Assembly: GCA_016195465.1 (NCBI GenBank)
Contig: JACPZO010000015.1
Location: 1 to 48,235, forward strand
Direction: 5' to 3'
DNA length: 48,235 bases
From: Nitrospirota bacterium
GTDB taxonomy: Bacteria > Nitrospirota > RBG-16-64-22
The notes beneath the pieces were generated by a model. It saw only the letters and a list, made by a program, of their open reading frames with translations. It made no database searches and was not told the DNA's origin. Shown here piece by piece: positions 46,998 through 48,235 of this stretch. Numbering within the stretch: position 1 is the first letter of the stretch; each line of letters begins with the position of its first letter. The position numbers were made by a program, and so were the translations under genes.

Positions 46998-47297
46998 GTC
47001 CAGGTCAATCGGCCGGGTGGGGGGCGGGGCGTTCTTGTCGACGCGCTTTAACGCCTCCTTGACGCGCTCATCGAGGATCCGCGACTGATCCTTGAGAACT
47101 TCATTTTCCCGTTCCACCCGCTCCTGGGCGTCCTTCTGCTTCTGGGCCAGGTCGGCCATCATCTCCTTGATGGACCGGTTTTCCTTCGGGGCCGGCTTGC
47201 TCTCGTGCCAGAGGACGGCGCCCGTCTTCTGGTCGATCGTGAGACGCGCGCCGCAGTCGGGACAAGCGGCCGTGATTCGGGGGGTTTCGTCGGCCAT
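46995..47297 (-). CDS. Small zinc-ribbon, coiled-coil protein
   Basis: A 100-residue protein with an AAAGGA site. The N terminus has CPDCGARL, half of a zinc ribbon; no second Cys pair follows, so metal binding is uncertain or needs dimerisation. Residues about 40-85 are a charged helix (IKEMMADLAQKQKDAQERVERENEVL) likely to form a coiled coil. The stop lies inside the repeat element, whose insertion may have changed the C terminus. It starts 11 bp after ispH and is co-transcribed with it. Function unknown. Confidence 0.75.
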   Translation of the reverse strand: MADETPRITAACPDCGARLTIDQKTGAVLWHESKPAPKENRSIKEMMADLAQKQKDAQERVERENEVLKDQSRILDERVKEALKRVDKNAPPPTRPIDLD

Positions 47298-47308
47298 CGG
47301 GCGTTCCT

Positions 47309-48235
47309 TTAAGGAGAAAAGGCTATCAGCTCGCGCGGGAGGCCGAACGTCGTCGATTCGATCACCGTGCGTTCCTCCCGCACGTCGATAATACCATACT
47401 TTCTCAGCCGGTCGATGACTTCACGCACGAGGTGCTCCGGGGCGGACGCGCCGGCCGTGATCCCCACTCGCCGCACTCCTCCGAGCCACTCCGGGTCGAT
47501 GTTTTCCGCCGATTCGATCAAGTGCGAGCGGATGCCGGTTCTCTCCCCGATCTCCCTCAAGCGGTTCGAGTTGGAGGAGTTCGGCGCGCCGAGGACGAAG
47601 AGGAGGTCCACTTCTCCTTCCAGCATCTTCACGGCGTTCTGGCGGTTCTGCGTGGCGTAGCAGATGTCGTCTTTTGACGGGGCCTTCAGGGCCGGGAAGC
47701 GGCGCTTGAGGATCGCGACGATCCCGGCGGCCTCGTCCAGCGAAAGAGTCGTCTGCGTGACATAGGCGACTTTATCAGGGTCCGGGACCCGGACCGTCTC
47801 CGCCTCGGCGGGAGAGCCGACCAGGAGGCAGCCTCCCGGTATCCGGCCCATTGTGCCGACGACTTCCGGATGCCCCGCGTGGCCGATCAGGATGACCGTG
47901 TCTCCCTCGGAATAGCGTTTCTTCGCCTCCTCGTGGACCTTCGTGACGAGAGGACACGTCGCGTCGAAGACCTTGAGACCCCGGCGCCGGGCTTCCTCCT
48001 CCACGGCGAGGGGGACACCGTGGGCGGAGAAGACAACGGTGGCGCCGTCCGGGACCTCATCCAGATCCTCGACGAAGACGGCCCCCTGCTCCCGCAGGGC
48101 TTCGACGACGTGTCGGTTATGGACGATCTCGTGACGGACGTAGATCGGCGGGCCGAGGAGCGCGAGCGCCCGCTCGACGATCTCGATCGCCCGGTCGACG
48201 CCGGCGCAGAAGCCGCGGGGAGAGGCGAGGATGAC
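47309..48235 (-). CDS. ispH: 4-hydroxy-3-methylbut-2-enyl diphosphate reductase (partial at window end)
   Basis: The reading frame is open to the window edge: 308 residues plus stop, missing only a few N-terminal residues. The track's start at 48004 cuts off real sequence. The protein has [15 protein letters not shown] (first cluster Cys), [31 protein letters not shown] (second Cys), a GHAGHPEV His, QTTLS, and ATQNRQ with CYATQ (third Cys). These bind the 4Fe-4S cluster and substrate. The enzyme makes IPP and DMAPP, the last step of the MEP pathway. It is upstream of the zinc-ribbon gene in one transcript. Confidence 0.97.
   Translation of the reverse strand, partial: VILASPRGFCAGVDRAIEIVERALALLGPPIYVRHEIVHNRHVVEALREQGAVFVEDLDEVPDGATVVFSAHGVPLAVEEEARRRGLKVFDATCPLVTKVHEEAKKRYSEGDTVILIGHAGHPEVVGTMGRIPGGCLLVGSPAEAETVRVPDPDKVAYVTQTTLSLDEAAGIVAILKRRFPALKAPSKDDICYATQNRQNAVKMLEGEVDLLFVLGAPNSSNSNRLREIGERTGIRSHLIESAENIDPEWLGGVRRVGITAGASAPEHLVREVIDRLRKYGIIDVREERTVIESTTFGLPRELIAFSP

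Overview
The window looks like chromosomal DNA of an uncultured, high-GC, Gram-negative bacterium. Supporting signs are an OmpA-type outer-membrane protein, MltA, Tat export, a heme c/heme b periplasmic enzyme and an MqnA/MqnD-family protein. The dense dispersed repeats and lack of a familiar gene order suggest a deep-branching lineage (the Nitrospirota, NC10/Methylomirabilota or Rokubacteria type is my guess). I cannot fix the phylum from sequence alone.

Layout. 1-141 is the 3' end (domains V and VI) of a group II intron, probably class C. It is followed by a lower-GC segment with a serine hydrolase and an SRPBCC protein. 2.2-3.4 kb (minus) holds a nucleotidyltransferase with a small partner and a decayed nitroreductase. 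3.4-6.7 kb (minus) has tatC, tatA/B, an OmpA-family porin-like protein and a Lys/Ala-rich secreted protein. 7.0-9.9 kb (minus) is a sigma-54-activating response regulator and its histidine kinase, divergent from a DUF4388-DnaJ-TPR protein. A PhnD-like binding protein with a good sigma-54 promoter follows, then PBP1A.

The centrepiece is 16.0-24.5 kb (plus). An ArsR-rhodanese fusion and a PAS-LuxR regulator precede a four-gene operon for a type II DMSO-reductase-family molybdoenzyme. The operon encodes a Tat-exported Mo alpha subunit, an Fe-S beta subunit, a TorD-like chaperone, and a gamma subunit in which two c-type heme domains are fused to an ethylbenzene-dehydrogenase-type heme b domain. 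Electrons could pass from or to the Mo centre through the Fe-S clusters and heme b to the c hemes. The substrate cannot be read from the sequence. The Tat genes in the same window fit export of this enzyme.

24.5-33.7 kb has a Ycf46-like AAA ATPase, an MqnD-like protein, an Fe/phosphonate-type ABC importer, an OYE-family reductase, a thioredoxin and a DUF1003 protein. 33.7-38.7 kb (minus) has topA, dprA and a LysM protein. 38.97-39.18 kb is a 70-codon reading frame with one internal in-frame TGA, a candidate small selenoprotein or a nonsense-disrupted gene. Then come nitroreductase, mltA, a methyltransferase, tRNA-Asn, a DUF4143 ATPase, a metal efflux operon (RcnR/CsoR-like repressor, small membrane protein, CDF transporter) with a clear operator, a YjbQ protein, a zinc-ribbon protein and the C-terminal part of ispH, cut by the window end.

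Intergenic DNA is rich in repeats. There is a two-hairpin element (four copies; two supply the stop codon of a neighbouring gene), a 160-bp multi-hairpin MITE-like element (two copies; one supplies a stop codon), AT-rich AATTGGAAATTT tracts (five), and several other dispersed families. No CRISPR array, rRNA or complete IS was seen.
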